Numbered from the stretch's first letter, positions 11,814-24,430 are shown. The stretch is DNA of 64,000 nt from Ziziphus jujuba (GCF_031755915.1 NC_083382.1:3348001-3412000), one strand, 5' to 3'. The notes: a model not told the origin generated them from the letters alone. Translations and numbers: made by a program.

Positions 11814-11917
11814 AGTTTATTTTTGTTTTATGCCAAATTCCTTCAATCCAAATTTATCTATGATTTTATTTATTTTATCTAATGATATCTTATTCTAAAT
11901 TTAGTAATTGGATTTTT
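11814..11917. other. Short unassigned junction between LTR and MULE 2
   Basis: About 100 bp of AT-rich sequence between the LTR end and the point where MULE 2 transposase homology begins. The transposase start and right-hand terminal repeat expected here from copy 1 are absent, so MULE 2 is truncated on this side. Confidence 0.5.
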
Positions 11918-13473
11918 GAAATGGAGAAATATTTGTTGTGAGAATTTTTGATAATGTATACAGTTGCTCGTTAGATATCATGCATCGAGAACATAAGCAG
12001 GCCAGTAGCTGGGTTATTGGGCAATGTATCAAATATAAATATGAAGGTATTGCATGTGTTTACAAACCCAAAGAAATTCAACATGATTTTTTGCAGAAAT
12101 ATGGGGTGAATATAAGCTACAACAAAGCATGGAGAGGTAAAGAGTATGCACTTAACAGTGTTAGGGGATCTCCAGAGGAGAATTTTGTTAAGTTACCTGC
12201 CTAATGTTATTAGTTAGTGTTGAAGAACCCTGGGACTGTTACACGTATCAAAACAAATGATAATAACAATTTTGTATATTTCTTTATGGCGATTGGACCA
12301 AGCATTAGGGGATTTAAAGCCCACATAAGACCCATGTTGGCTGTTGATGCAACTACATTGAAATGGAAATACAAAGGGTACATGTATATTGCATCAGGCA
12401 TGGATGACAATAAGCAAATATATCCTTTGGCTTTCGGCATTGGAGATGGAGAGAACGAGCAAGCATATACATGGTTTTTCCAAAACCTTAAGGATGCCAT
12501 CGGAGATTTTTCGGATTTGGTGTTTGTGAGTGATAGACACCCCACTATTGAAAGGGCATTACGCAAAGCTTTTCCCAATGCATACCATGCATTGTGCACG
12601 TACCTTATAAGCAGAAATATTAAAGCAAATGGACATGCGAAAGATGAATCAATAATACAATGTTTCATGCTCACAGCTAGTGCATATTTGGTTGAAGATT
12701 TTGAGTTTTATATGGGGCAAATTGAGGTAAAAAATAGTAGGGCTGCCCAGTACATTTGATTATGTGACTCTACAAGGTGGGCATGTTCTCTTTGTCCATG
12801 TAGAAGGTACACTATCATGACCACCAATATTGCAGAAAGCTTGAATGGCATTTTGCTAGATGCTAGAGAGATGCCAATAGTAGCATTAATAGAGCACATA
12901 CGGAATTTAATGCAAAGGTGGTTTTATGAGCGACATACTGCAAGTGCAAAATTGACGAAGCCTATGACTGACCATGAGGAAGAGCAACTCAAACTACGAA
13001 ATTTGGAGTCCATCGGACTACGTGTGAAAGCCATTAATATGCATGAATTTCTTATGGAAGGTGGGAGTTTAAGGGGTACAGTTAATCTCCAATCAAAAAC
13101 ATGCTCATGCAAAGTCTTCGATCTTGGTCAATATCCTTGTGATCATTGTATTGCTGTTTGCAGAGACCGTAAAATTACTCCTTATGACATGTGTTCTCAT
13201 TACTACACCGCGGATGCATATCGTGCAGCTTATGCTGAGTCCATTTACCCTTTGTTAGATGAAAAATAATGGCATGCCCCGGATGATGTGGCAAGTCGAT
13301 TGTTCTTCCACCAAGATGGACACGTAGACGAGCCGGTAGGCCGAGGATGCAACACATATCATTCGAAGGTGAAGATGTTATTGGACGTAGATGTAGCCGA
13401 TGCGGTGGAGTTGGACATTATAGGCAGAGATGTACGAATCCATTATCTTATGCTTCGAATTAGAAAGTTTTAA
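11918..13473 (+). pseudogene. MURA-type MULE transposase (MULE 2), 5' truncated
   Basis: The sequence enters mid-protein at EIFVVRIFDN and shows the plant MULE transposase order: NPGTVTRIKTNDNN, then AVDATTLKWKYKG (first catalytic Asp), YPLAFGIGDGENEQ and VFVSDRHPTIERAL (second Asp). IAESLNGILLDAREMP follows, then a SWIM zinc finger near 13101-13155 (CSC, nine residues, CDH). The C-terminal tail ends at 13473, extended relative to copy 1 because that copy has an earlier stop. In-frame stops occur at about 12202 and 12757, and again near 13267. The N-terminal domain is missing, but the catalytic region is better kept than in copy 1. Confidence 0.85.
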
Positions 13474-13829
13474 TTTAGTGTTATGGTTTAATATGTTTTG
13501 ATAATTATTTCATATATTGGATATAATATTTTATACTCCACGGTGGAAGATTTACTAGCAATCTTTTTTTTTTTTTTTGAATTTAATCCCAAATGAAAAG
13601 AGGCTTTCTGGAGTTGATTTTATATCTTTAGTTTACATATCATTTTATGAAATGTCCAAATGATTTTGAAAAGAAAAATAAACATATATCATTTTTTCTT
13701 TTATTTATAATGGTTATTGATTTTAAATTTCAATACATTTTTTGTTAATTCCATCTTCATCTTATATAATATTTGTCTCCACTCTCAATTTTTTTTATCC
13801 CCCTATTAACTTAAATAATCTATTAGAAA

Positions 13830-14070
13830 TTGATTTTCTAAGTGGAGGAAATTAGTTTCTGATAGGAGTAAAAATTATTCAACGATTTCTGCTTGGAGCA
13901 AATTTTTTCCAACAGGAGGAAAACTTTTCCGCCTCGCGGAAATTTATCCAGAGGCTTCAATTGATCTCCATATGGGATTTCCGACTGGAGGAAAATTTTT
14001 CCTTCAGGATAAAAATTTTTCTGCCTAGAGGAAATATTTTCCGACAAGCGGAAAATTTTTTAAAATTTGC
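13830..14070. repeat. GGAAA palindrome array between MULE 2 genes
   Basis: Equivalent in position and inverted in orientation to 1862-2112. It consists of words such as GAGGAAAATTTTTCC and GCGGAAAATTTTT at about 25-bp spacing. It lies 3' of both convergent genes. The rest of 13474-14292 has no gene. Confidence 0.8.
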
Positions 14071-14292
14071 AATTTAGCTCATAAGGCGTTTGTGCATAAA
14101 GGAATTCTAATAGATAAACATGGCACATTTCCTATAAGGTCAATTACTTATCCTTACATCAATACCACATCGTTATCTTTGTTAAATGAACATGATAAGC
14201 CACCATTATCTTTACAATTAAAAGTCTAATATAATAAAGAATATGCATCTATAAACATGACAAAAGGAAAGAAAAATGCATCACCATTCAGC

Positions 14293-17200
14293 TCATATGC
14301 TTAGTTCTTTGTGGTAAGCCTCATATGCATACTTCTTCCTAAAGAACTCCATGTCATCTTGTGTGAATGTCACTGGTAATCTAGTATGTAAAAACTCGAT
14401 GGTCTTGAGTGTAAACATGCCACAGTCACCACTACAAAAAACATCATTATTATAACATATATTAGTATTATTAGAACCATATTCAATAGTTAATATTTAT
14501 TCAACAAACATGTACGTATTAAGGGGCTTTACCTGTTACTTTGCTAAGGGGTATTTTATGCCAATTCACATGTAAACTCATCAACAAAGTCTTTAAGATC
14601 CGACCGCTGCTCATAAAAGAATGCAGACCGCAGTAAATATGGTAACATTATGCATAATTTCTGGAAATAAATTTCTCCCCTGTTTAGGTTGCCAGCCTTA
14701 TCTGAGTCATATACAGTCATACGACGCTCTTTCAAGTCCACGTGCCCTACCAGCCAATGTATGTTGCACTTGTTTAGTGGAATCAACAACTGTTAATACA
14801 TTATAGGATTTCAGTTAGCACAACAAATAAAGGAAGGCACTTGAATAAATGAATAGTTAACATTACACAATTTGGACATGTATATTTTACATGATTTATG
14901 CATTTCCATGGCTTCGAATCCTTCATTCGAATCCCCAATACATATTCCTGCATTGCAGATGAGAATTGGAACTTAGATGGATTGGCGAGGAACTTTCCAT
15001 AACATTGCTTAATGTATACCTACAACAAAATAAATTATTAGTTACCCAAAATCACAATAGCCACATATAGGACACCTGGCTTTTACTTACCCAAAATCCT
15101 CCATCTATCACCTCAAAACTAGGATAAAAAAAATTAGGAAATCGATTGGCACGTACAAGAAATAAGTAAGGCAGGACTTCCATATGCTGCATTGAAAGAC
15201 GAGTTAATTTTAAATTACATTCATGCAATTAAACAACTATCTATGGAATTTATCAAATTATAAAATAAAAATCTTGATCGGAAAATACTTACATCGTGAT
15301 TCAGCCACTTCTCACTGGTTATAAAGCAACTGGAAAAAGTCTTTACCCGCAGTCAAAATGTCCATATCAACCTTTGCTGCCCAACCGGACTTCATAAATC
15401 GGTCAAAAAATTTTACAAGTCGTGTGGGTACTGGTTTGTATGGGTCGAACTTCAAAGTAGAATATGTACCTGGTAAAGTGTGCTGTAGTTTTTTCTGCAA
15501 GCCTCCAACACTGTAAGGAGTTGTAATAGTGACTGTCGCCTTCCTATCCCGCCTCCCATATCTATACTTTGCTTAGCAGCTACTACCTTTCCTGCACGTC
15601 TCCCGGCAGGAAACTTTGATGGAGACACTTTCTCGATAATCGTAACACTTGGTCCTGCATCATCTACAATAGATGGACATGACTGTCTATCAACGGGGGT
15701 CGCATCGGGACCAAACTCTTCTTTATTTTCATCCCCTTCAACATCCGCTTCCATCCCATATCCCAACCCATCAGCACCAACTACCACTCCTTGGTGCTTC
15801 ATTAACTTATCAAGCTTGGTGTCCAAACTTACAAACTCTCTAAGCATGGCGATTCTTAAATCCTTAATGTCTTGCCATACATTAGCCACTTCGCCTTCAA
15901 GGATAGTTAATCTCTCTCTCAAAGGTACCTAAAAGAAACAATAATGATTAGTACTTGCAATAATAAAAAAGATAAATATTCATACAATTTATTCAAACCT
16001 CATCATGGGATGGAGTCGTTGGAGGTTGGGATGGAATCGATGGTTTAACACGAACATGAGCAGTAACTCCTGTAGTCGACGATGAAGGCTGGTCTGTCGG
16101 CTCATGTCCCATTCGCTGCCTCCCTCCTTTATCCATAATTTCCACAGATGCCTTTTTTCGTTTCTTACTTCTTCCACTTCTTGTAAGTGGAAGACCTTCA
16201 TCTTTTTCATCATGACTTGCCTGTGGTGGCTTGTCTCGGACAGTAGGTGCAACATTGTATGGAGTACTGTCATGACGTACATCCCATGCAATTTTTCCGA
16301 TATATGCACGCTCAAATTCAGTGACATTCATTAAGCCATGAACGGGATACTGCAAAAGACAAAAGGGATTATCATCAAGTGATTATTAAGTAATACTAAT
16401 ATTCCTACAAATACTGCAAAAGTGTATAAATAATATTACGATGTTGGAATGTATATTTATATATATATATATATATATATATTTGTACATATAAGTGGAA
16501 GAACTCATATACTTACATCACGATGATCAAAGAGTTTAGTGGCTTTCTCAAATCTTTGCACGTGTGAAACATGCCAATTAAGAATTTGAGGGAATGCCAT
16601 GTCTGGCAACTTCTTCTTGAATGCTTGACCTAACGAATGAATTGTCTCAAAACCCCAAATCTGTCAAACAATTAATTAATAATGAATAAGTAAAGAAATA
16701 CACACCATAAATACAAGTGTAACAAACTTTAAATAATAGTGTGACAAACTTACCATGAAAGCCAAAGAAAACCCAAAGACTATAACTCTTTGACTTGTTT
16801 AAAGCCATGGACTCTCTATGCTCAAAAGCACTCTTCAACGATCTAATGATGGTAGTATATGATAAAGTACCCCATGGATAGTTATTGAAGTACTCTAAAT
16901 CATCCACCATCTCCAAGTGATTATGAGGTGCGGTGGCCATGCTTTCTTTGCCTAGAAGAACCGTCTCTAGGAAATATAATAAAGCCAACTTCAATTTATC
17001 ATCGTCGGCTTCATCATTGTCTTGACACTGTGCGGTCATGCAAGCTTCTATTATCTCCGAGTTAGTGACCTTTCGTTTTCCGCCAAAATATGTGTCACTA
17101 ATACAAGTAGATATGTTAACTCGCCTATTGGGTTCGTAACCAAACCATAGACCTGTAATTATGGTGAAATCTCTCCGTGTAAATCTAGCACCACGCCCTC

Positions 17201-17456
17201 CAAAATTGAATACCATAGAATCCTTGTCGTCGCAAACACACTGCCTATACAGCATGCTGTTGACGATGTAGCCACTAAATTGTATCTAGTTGGCCTTCAA
17301 AAAGTGGCCAAAATAACTATCCTCGAACTTCTTTATTTGGGATGGAGTCAGCTTGAACTTAATATCCGACACGGCTTTCCAGAAGTTCGATCTACAATTA
17401 ACCTTTGCCCTCGACATCTCCGAGTCCCAAAACCTTCGTTGGTAATCTGAATCCAT
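14293..17456 (-). pseudogene. Transposon Ulp1-like protease with N-terminal DUF1985 (MULE 2)
   Basis: This is the fullest version of the gene. The start codon at 17456 gives MDSDYQRRFWDSEMSRAK. The DUF1985 part follows (FGGRGARFTRRDFTIITGL, FGYEP, then LKLALLYFLETVLLG; about 17220-16800), with a donor after 16754. A second exon begins at 16660 (IWGFETIHSLGQAF). Then come HGLMNVTEFERAYIGKIAWD (near 16350), a basic linker, a coiled-coil-like segment (15922-15560) and the C48 core, with His in NIHW, Asp in YDSD and Cys in GDCGMF, ending at 14293. DUF1985 plus C48 is a known pairing in plant transposon proteins. An in-frame TAG at 17286-17288 and a frame break near 15560 make it a pseudogene. Confidence 0.85.
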
Positions 17457-17489
17457 TTATCTACAAATCAAATACAACAAAGCATAACA

Positions 17490-17735
17490 TATGGAGGAAA
17501 CATTTTTTCCAACACGAGGAAAGCCTAGAGGAAAATTTTTCTGCCTGGAGGAAAAAATTTTCCACCTAGAGGAAAAATTTTCCACCTAGAGGAAAAAGTT
17601 TTCCGCCTGGAGGAAAAATTTTCCACCAGGAGGAAAACATTTTCCACCTAGAGTAAAAAAATTTTCCGCCTCGAGGAAAAAATTTCCTCCAGGAGGAAAA
17701 AAAGAGGAAATATTTTCCTCTAGGTGGAAAATTTT
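17490..17735. repeat. GGAAA palindrome array upstream of MULE 2 Ulp1 gene
   Basis: About ten copies of a ~26-bp unit such as CCTGGAGGAAAAATTTTCC, starting some 30 bp upstream of the Ulp1 start codon. Each unit is nearly its own reverse complement. The matching array in copy 3 is at 36100-36370. Confidence 0.85.
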
Positions 17736-20700
17736 CCAGAACCTAAATGACATACACCTAACTGGATTTGTGCAACAATATAATGAAAATGGCTAAAGAA
17801 TCTTTTCGAACCAGCGCATATGTGGATTTAAAAGCTATAATATCTTCTATATATTAGTGTACATTGTACATTAGGAAACAAACCAGCCATGGGCATGTGA
17901 CATTACTTCCTAAGGATAACCTATAGTTCTAACACATATATTATGGTTTCATATTCAAACCTCCCATTAAATTCAAATAAAAACATAACTTCACAATAGT
18001 TTTAATTTCACATTTCACATTCTAACCATGCAACACAAACATTTCCATCACACCAAATAACACAATATTATAAGCATAGCTCATAATGACAAAGGTTCAA
18101 AATTGAGCAATTTATAAAGAGATGACTTATCATCTCTAAAATAATCCATCATGGAAATTATCCACAATTTTGAAAAACCATTCAATACAGCACAAATAAA
18201 GGTTCTCAAATTAGTTCGTTATATTAAAGCGAAATTAGTTTATAACATTTTTCTATTTTGTTCAGAGAAGCAACTTACATTAATGGGGGACAAACCGCCA
18301 CCAATGCTTCTCTATCTATTTATATATATATATATCTCTCTCTCTCTCTCTCTTTCTCTATCTCTGTAAGTGTGTGTGTAATTTTCTGAGCATACACTTG
18401 TAACTCTAACGATGGCAACTTTTGTGCTTCAATTTTCTGCTTATTCCATCACTTGCTCCTCCAATGCTGAAAAATATAGAAAATCAATATTAGTAAGGAT
18501 CCCAACAAATCTTTCCTTTGATAACTACTAAAGATGAAAGGGAAATTCCAGCACCTAAAGACAAATTACAACAACCTCTATATAAGAACAACAGGGGTAG
18601 AAAAATAAATGTAATACACAATTCATACATATTTCCAGTTGGAAAAATGCAAATGTGAAAAGGAAATTTTATGGTCACATTTTCAGTGTAATGAGAATAA
18701 TCGGCTCCACTTTTACCACCAAAGAGACAACATCGAAAAGCAACTTATTCCTTTCATTGTTTATCATTACATATCTATCCTTAGTTAATAGGAGCGTGAA
18801 GTAGAGACTCCATCATGAGAGTGGTTATGTTTTTGGAGTGCAACCAAACAATAATAATAACTAGAAGAAAGAGGCAAGATAAGTGCATATCATCTTTGAC
18901 AAGTCAAGAAAAATGTGGGGATCACTAGTTTTCATTGCAGGTTAGGTTAGTGACTGTGGCCTGGTGGGGGACTGCTTCTCTTATAGGTTTGGGAAGTTTC
19001 CCATTTCAAGAAATTGGACAGAGACCTAAAGAAAAATCTTGTTCGTTTGATCTTAAGGCTTTATGTAAATTTCTCATAAAAAGCTCTACTTATTCTTACA
19101 TTTGTGAATCTAAAATTTCAACTTTTTTTTCTAAGATTAATAAGCTCCAACTTATTTTGTAATTTCACTAAGATAGTCTTAAGATTAACAGCTCCAACTT
19201 ATTTTGTAATTTCACTAACATAGTCTCTAAAGTTTTTACAACTTAATTGAAATTCAAATTTCTTTCTCTGAATTTTCTATCCAAATTCAATCTAAAAAAG
19301 ATTCAAATTCCACAATCCAGCAATTCCAACATAAATCAATCCACATAAAAACCTTATTCCCAAAATCATTTCTTGCAGCAATTTCAAAACGAGAAACCAT
19401 GTTGAGTTCAACCTGAAGACAGAGTTTTCTTCTCCAACAATTATATAGCAAATATCAAGTTGTTTCCATTCAATCCCAACAAAATTTTAGATAAATATAT
19501 GAAAGAATTACTATATTGACTCTAAAGAATACAAACTTCATATAGAGCTGTGAGGAAACTCATGTTTCAATCAAAGACAATAAAAACACACAAAAAAAAA
19601 TGATTTATATGAACCAAAAAAGTAGGAAAAGCATATAGAATAGAATGAAAAAAATAAAAATAAATAAAACCTGTACCATTTGCTGTCTCGAGGAGCACTG
19701 AAACCATTTAAATAGCTACCAATACAACCGAAAATACCCAGAAAGTAGCATTGAATCTCTGAAGCTCATGAAAGAAGCTCGACCCAGAACACAACTTGTC
19801 GAAACAAGTGGGTTATTGATAATTTCCTAATAGTTCCTTAGACTTTCTTGCAATCTTCACTATTATTATTATTTTTCATGGCAAAGAATGGAAATTTTGA
19901 AAGTAACATAAAACCCAACAATGATATGCTAGAATATGATAGAAAAAATAAAATAAAATAAACAGAGGCAAGACAGCTAGAATAGATTAAATTAATTCAT
20001 CACATCCACCATTTGCCTAGTTTCATAACCACAATAACCTACCATAAGACCTCTGCCATTTGAATTGAATTTAACTCTACTTTAATTGAGAAAGGAAATT
20101 TTAAAGCCAAGCAAATCCACAACATAGAGCTATTCCTAATTCGTATTTATTGTTTTTTTTTCCCCCCAAAGAGGAGTAACAACAATGACTTTTTTCATAT
20201 TTTGAGAAAAAAAAAAGTGTGACTTTTTTAACCATGCAGCAATCAAACTTAGCATATTATATGTGTAAGATGTGCATAGGAGAGGCCACAGAATATTGCT
20301 TACCTAGCTAATGATAAGATGGAGCCTGGAGGCTCAAATAGGTAAATGTCTCCTTGTATATTCTTTCTTTGATTTCTATTCAAATGAACCAGAGCATATA
20401 AGAAATTTGGAAATTTTGCACCAACAGAAATAAACCACAAGAACTACTAACAACTAAATAACTACAAAAATATACAAATAATAAAAAAAAAATTAAGGAC
20501 AAAATTATAAAAGGCTCTGATAGCTACAAGGAATTTATTTATTCCTTCTGGGGACATATACAGCAAGCTAGCTCAAGTATATCTCGTAAATCTAATCAAA
20601 CTAGTACTACTGCTACATATTTTCTGAGCTCTGCCTAGTCAATGGCCAGTCAAAAGTGCATGTTCTAAATACATTTCTTTTAACAAGATTACCAAAAGTC

Positions 20701-20831
20701 ACACATGAACAGAGAGGAAAAACTAAACAACAGGGAAAGCCTATTGAAATAACATAATTTCATCAAATAGAATTGAAACCCTATTGAAAAGGAAAGCAGA
20801 GAGAGAGAAAGAAAGATAGACGTATGTTTAC
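17736..20831. other. MULE 2 cargo and 5' region without recognised gene
   Basis: 17760-18440 is MULE sequence shared with copy 3 (35380-36060 in reverse), with a TA/TC microsatellite at about 18318-18362. From about 18480 to 20831 no match to copy 3 is seen and no coding segment could be identified. It is AT-rich and may be intron or cargo of the captured exon that follows. Confidence 0.5.
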
Positions 20832-21060
20832 CTTAAAGCCCGATGGTGGCAAGAACACTGATGGTGGCCAGAAATGTTTGGGTGTCCCAAGAGGTATCAA
20901 AGCCAGTGAAGGGTGTAAAATGGGGTGGATAAAAAGCCTCGTATGCCATATGTACGACTTTGGGTCTTCTAATCGTAGCAGATCTGCAGGACAGAGGCAA
21001 ATTCGAAAGCAATCTATCAAAAACACCGGTGAACAGGATGATTTTTCTGATGAATGACAT
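20832..21060 (-). pseudogene. Candidate captured host first exon, possibly plastid-targeted protein
   Basis: The minus strand opens with ATG at 21060 and stays open for 75 codons. It has a basic, Ser/Arg-rich N-terminus (LLSNLPLSCRSATIRRPKVV) like a plastid transit peptide, then AYEAFYPPHFTPFTGFDT and a hydrophobic run (TFLATISVLATIGL). A stop (20833-20835) falls two bases before a good GTAAAC donor, as if a base was lost near an exon end. Codon use and hydrophobicity look like a real exon, and the segment is absent from MULE copy 3. From memory it resembles the N-terminus of small plastid proteins with a C-terminal DnaJ-type zinc finger, but that is unverified. It could also be a chance ORF. 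Confidence 0.45.
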
Positions 21061-21236
21061 GGTGTTTTTTGGAAGGAAAGTGGAAGGGAAAGCCCTAGGT
21101 TTCTTTCAAAAGGGAAAGGGAAAAGGAAAGAAGAGACAAAAAAACAGAAGAAAAAAAAAAAAAAAAAACCTACGTTTTGATAGTGAAAAAACATAAAAAA
21201 GATTAAAAAAATTTTAAAAAAAAAATTGCTATTTTT

Positions 21237-21283
21237 CAAAAATGGATTTGTACGGTGGCTAGTTTTCAAAAAAAAAAAACCCC
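21237..21283 (-). repeat. Right terminal inverted repeat of MULE 2
   Basis: On the minus strand it reads GGG, an expanded T run, then GAAAACTAGCCACCGTACAA and TTGAAAAATAGC further in. It aligns with the copy 3 left end (31936-31990) and the copy 1 right end. The exact outer base is uncertain because of the C run at 21280-21284. Confidence 0.7.
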
Positions 21284-21442
21284 CAAAAAAATGAGTAGTA
21301 ATGGAGTAATCTTCAGGATATGCATTAACTTTTTTCTTTTTTTCCCGCTTATCAAATTCGATACAACACAGATGAACAAAAAAAACAAAACAAAAAAACA
21401 AAAATAAAAAACAAAAATAAAAAAAATTCTAAAATTCTAAAA

Positions 21443-21783
21443 TATGTTGAAATATAAATGAAACATAATCTAAATTTTGATCATATTACATAATTCTTAA
21501 GTGAGCTAAACTCATAATTTTAATTAATTCATTAAAAAAGGGTATTTGAAATTTTTAAATGGTTCAAGAATTTTAATAATTTCCCAAAATCATTTATATT
21601 TTACAAAATGTATGTTGAAATATAAATGAAACATAATCTAAATTTTGATCATATTATAAAAATAATTCTTAAGGTTGAGCTAAAGTCATAATTTTAATTA
21701 ATTCCTTAAAAAAGGTGTATTTAAAATTTTTAAATGGTTCAAAAGTGTTAATAATTTCCCAAAATCATTTAAATTTTACAAAA
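21443..21783. repeat. Two tandem copies of a ~168-bp AT-rich unit
   Basis: The unit beginning TATGTTGAAATATAAATGAA occurs at 21443 and again at 21611, and the copies align along their length. Partial further copies are near 22080-22165 and 24530-24660. It is noncoding and part of the flank duplicated around LRK10-like fragment alpha. Confidence 0.75.
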
Positions 21784-22319
21784 TATTTATAATTTCTCAA
21801 CATCTTTGTTTAAAACCATTTTTTTTATCCAATGTTCTTGAGATTTAGAGTTTTAAAGTAAATTTCCCAATATCATTGTCTGAAAATATTTTTATAAAAA
21901 TTATTTTGATATTTATAGATTTGAGGAACAATATAAAGTATTGTAAAAGTTCAATATTAAAATTTCTCAAAATCTTTGTTTTAAATTACTTTTGTGAAAC
22001 TAATTGTGATATTCAGAGTTTTAAATGTTCAAAGTCCAAAAATCTCAAAATGTTAATAATTCCCAAAATCTTTATAAAAGAACATAATTACTAAGGTTAA
22101 GCTAAACTTATAATTTTAATTAATTCATTAACAAAAGGTATTTAAAAATTTTAAATGCTTCAGAAATATATATATTCTAATAAAGAATTTCTTCTAGTTG
22201 TACTGTGTACATTCAAATATTTACTTATCTTCATCTATTCTACTGTATTTTTGAAATTCATTTTACCAAAAAACAAAAAAAAAAAAAAATTTCAAAGATA
22301 CATTAATTAATTAGATGGT

Positions 22320-22490
22320 CCTCTCTCATGAAACTACCGTATGGGACCCACATATACGATGTGACAGTTTTTGTGTGCGGGACCAGGTGATCCCAGTTTG
22401 CTCCAAGTTAAATTGGCAAAGTCAGGTCAAAGTCAACTAATTAAAGTCATCAATTGTTAGTCAATAGAGGCTCTGTTTTTTACTTTCCCC
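22320..22490 (+). repeat. Duplicated upstream-type block, partner at 24780-24970
   Basis: Both places share ordered words such as ATGGGACCCA, GATGTGACAGTTTTTGTGTG, GATCCCAGTTTG and GGCTCTGTTTTTTA, so they are diverged copies of one segment. They may be former promoter or upstream DNA of LRK10-like genes, but no transcription signal proves it. Between 21783 and 22320 the sequence is AT-rich with no gene. Confidence 0.65.
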
Positions 22491-22511
22491 TGTAACTATG
22501 AATTGCATTTG

Positions 22512-23690
22512 TGAGTATTATATCGATGAGGGGTGCTAGAGGAACAGCAGAAGACATAGCGCCTAGAGTTTTTAATTGGAATTTTGATGGAATATATCAC
22601 AAATCTGATATTTATAGTAATAGAATATTGATTTTCAAAATGGTTGGAACAACAAAGAATATTGAAGTTCGAGTGCCTCGTGCTGGTGAAAATATGCTTT
22701 TCATATTGGATTTACGAGGACATAAAATTAGATAAAGATTCACGAATTTTGGGAGTCACAACAAAAGAGGAAAAAGAGATGGCAAAGAAGATGGTGCTAG
22801 TGAGCTTTTGGTGCATTTAGACAATTCCATCAGATCGATCACCAATTAGGTGTGGACATAGACTAAATTGGTTTGGTTTTGAAACAAAATACAATTTAAT
22901 CCATTACGTAATATATAATTCAATCAAAACCATTGAAAGTTTCAAATCAAAACCAAACCATTTATGATCGGGTTGGTTTAAATTGGTTAATCTGTTAGAA
23001 ATTTATAAGTCTATTAATATATAATACAAATTAAAAATCTTTCAAACATAAAATATAAATAATATATTGTAATTATCCAAATATAAAGTATAATTAAAAT
23101 AATACAATATAGAATAAAATATAAAATTACAATTTATAATATTCAATAACATTCATTAATGTTTAAAAAAAAAAATACTATTCAATGCAAAATAAAGATG
23201 AAAATGCAGCTGAGTTTTGAAGAGCAGAGAATGAACTTGGTGGTGAAGCTGGTGGTGGCGGCAACAAGCATGTTTAGAGCTTCACATTTTTATTTGGAAA
23301 TTGAGAATATATTACAAAAATATTAAAAATTAAGAGATATGTTAAAAAAATATTAAAAATTAATATATGAGAATAAAAAAATATATAAAATTTATATAAT
23401 TTTTTAATTATATAATATATAGTTTGGATTGGATTGGGTTGGATTGGGTTTATATCTTCAATTCTAAAACAATCAAATCCAAACAGTTTTTAATATTTTT
23501 GAACCCAATCCAATCCAATTTATGTAAAAATCCAATTCAAACCGTTAAAAATGAATTGGATTGAACGGGTTGAGCGGGTTGGATTAGATTTTGTCCACCC
23601 CTACCACCAATGAGTAAAGTTGTTGATATGCTGGAAGGAAATCTTCAATCTGTCCAGATTCCACCAAAGCCCTTCTTGTCCTCTGCATTC
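22512..23690 (+). pseudogene. LRK10-like receptor kinase (gene alpha), kinase C-lobe remnant
   Basis: Kinase homology starts in the activation loop: MRGARGTAEDIAPRVF, then HKSDIYS (subdomain IX, normally HKSDVYS), corresponding to gene gamma at 61392 onward. A frameshift follows near 22735. The C-terminal tail resumes after a MITE at 23612 with MSKVVDMLEGNLQSVQIPPK and ends near 23690. The N-lobe, catalytic loop and transmembrane part are missing. APE reads APR. With 5739-5843 it probably represents one ancient gene. Confidence 0.75.
22847..23603. mobile_element. hAT-type MITE inserted in kinase remnant alpha
   Basis: A 757-bp element with 12-bp terminal inverted repeats TAGGTGTGGACA and TAGGGGTGGACA (one mismatch). 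It is flanked by 8-bp duplications TCACCAAT (22839-22846) and CCACCAAT (23604-23611). No transposase is present. The ends are rich in GGTTTGGTTT and CCAATCCAATCC words. The 8-bp duplication and TAGGG-type ends fit hAT MITEs. Confidence 0.8.
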
Positions 23691-24430
23691 CACAAAATCA
23701 CAACAATTCATTTATATATATTGATGTTTCTCAAGTTTCTATGTTTCTGTCATATGCTTAGCTTTTGAATGTGAACCTACGTACAAAAGTGGTAAATTAA
23801 GCGTGCTAAACTTATGTAATGAGCACTGACTGTGTTGACAAGTTCAGGAGAAAAAAGATGTTCCGTTTTGGTTTGGTGATTTTGCTTTTGTACAGAGGCT
23901 TTATTAAAATAAATGACACGTACGTGCTTATATTTGAAAAGGTTAATTGTCTATTTTTCTCTCAAATTTGATGATGCAAATCCTGATGATCCGGGAGAAA
24001 TTCCAAGCAACCAAAATTTTAAATTTGATGAAGGTGTAACTGAGGATTTAGGAAACATGTTTTGTTTCGTTGATCCCAAGAACTACAAAAAGAGACATCT
24101 TTAATATTGATATGTATATATATATATATGTATGTATATATTTATATATGGATAGATAATGTGGAATTTGATTATTCTTGCTTTTGTTATTATTTTTGCC
24201 GTGAAAGCGTAGAATGATGACATGAAGATAGATAAGCAAATGTGTAAAAAGTTCAATCTTGCCTTATATGGGCCGGGCAGTTGAGCCTTGTACAATTTTT
24301 AGCAACGAGTCCAAAGACTTGGAAGCTTCCCAAGTGATTTGATGAATTGCAGCTCTATTGTCAACCCGAGAAAAAGAAAATAATAATAATAATAAAATAA
24401 AAAATAAAAAAATAAAAAAGGGATGTGGAG
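23691..24430. other. 3' flank of gene alpha, no recognised gene
   Basis: Former 3' flank of the kinase. It contains a 63-codon ORF (23913-24104) reading KFDDANPDDPGEIPSNQNF that I do not recognise, and TA-rich microsatellites at about 24113-24150. An AAT/AAAT tract is at about 24381-24418. Confidence 0.4.

Larger units (their letters stand above)
11918..21283. mobile_element. Mutator-like element copy 2 (Ulp1-bearing MULE), truncated at transposase side
   Basis: This is the longest MULE copy, inverted relative to copies 1 and 3: transposase on + (11918-13473), Ulp1 gene on - (17456 to 14293), then about 3.8 kb to a terminal inverted repeat ending in CCC near 21283. About 18130-18440 matches 35380-35690 of copy 3 in reverse, and the last ~230 bp match the copy 3 end. 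The intervening 18480-21060 has no match in copy 3 and holds a candidate captured exon. Flanking DNA on the right is the LRK10-like intergenic sequence. Confidence 0.85.

Noticed and set aside
14433..14446. CACTACAAAAAAC as a possible CACTA terminus
   Set aside because: It sits at the splice acceptor/intron junction of the MULE 2 Ulp1 gene. No CACTA subterminal repeats or duplication lie around it.
20781..21401. 206-codon minus ORF rich in Phe and Ser
   Set aside because: Mostly T-rich MULE subterminal sequence. The overlapping 75-codon frame (21060-20832) is the better exon candidate.
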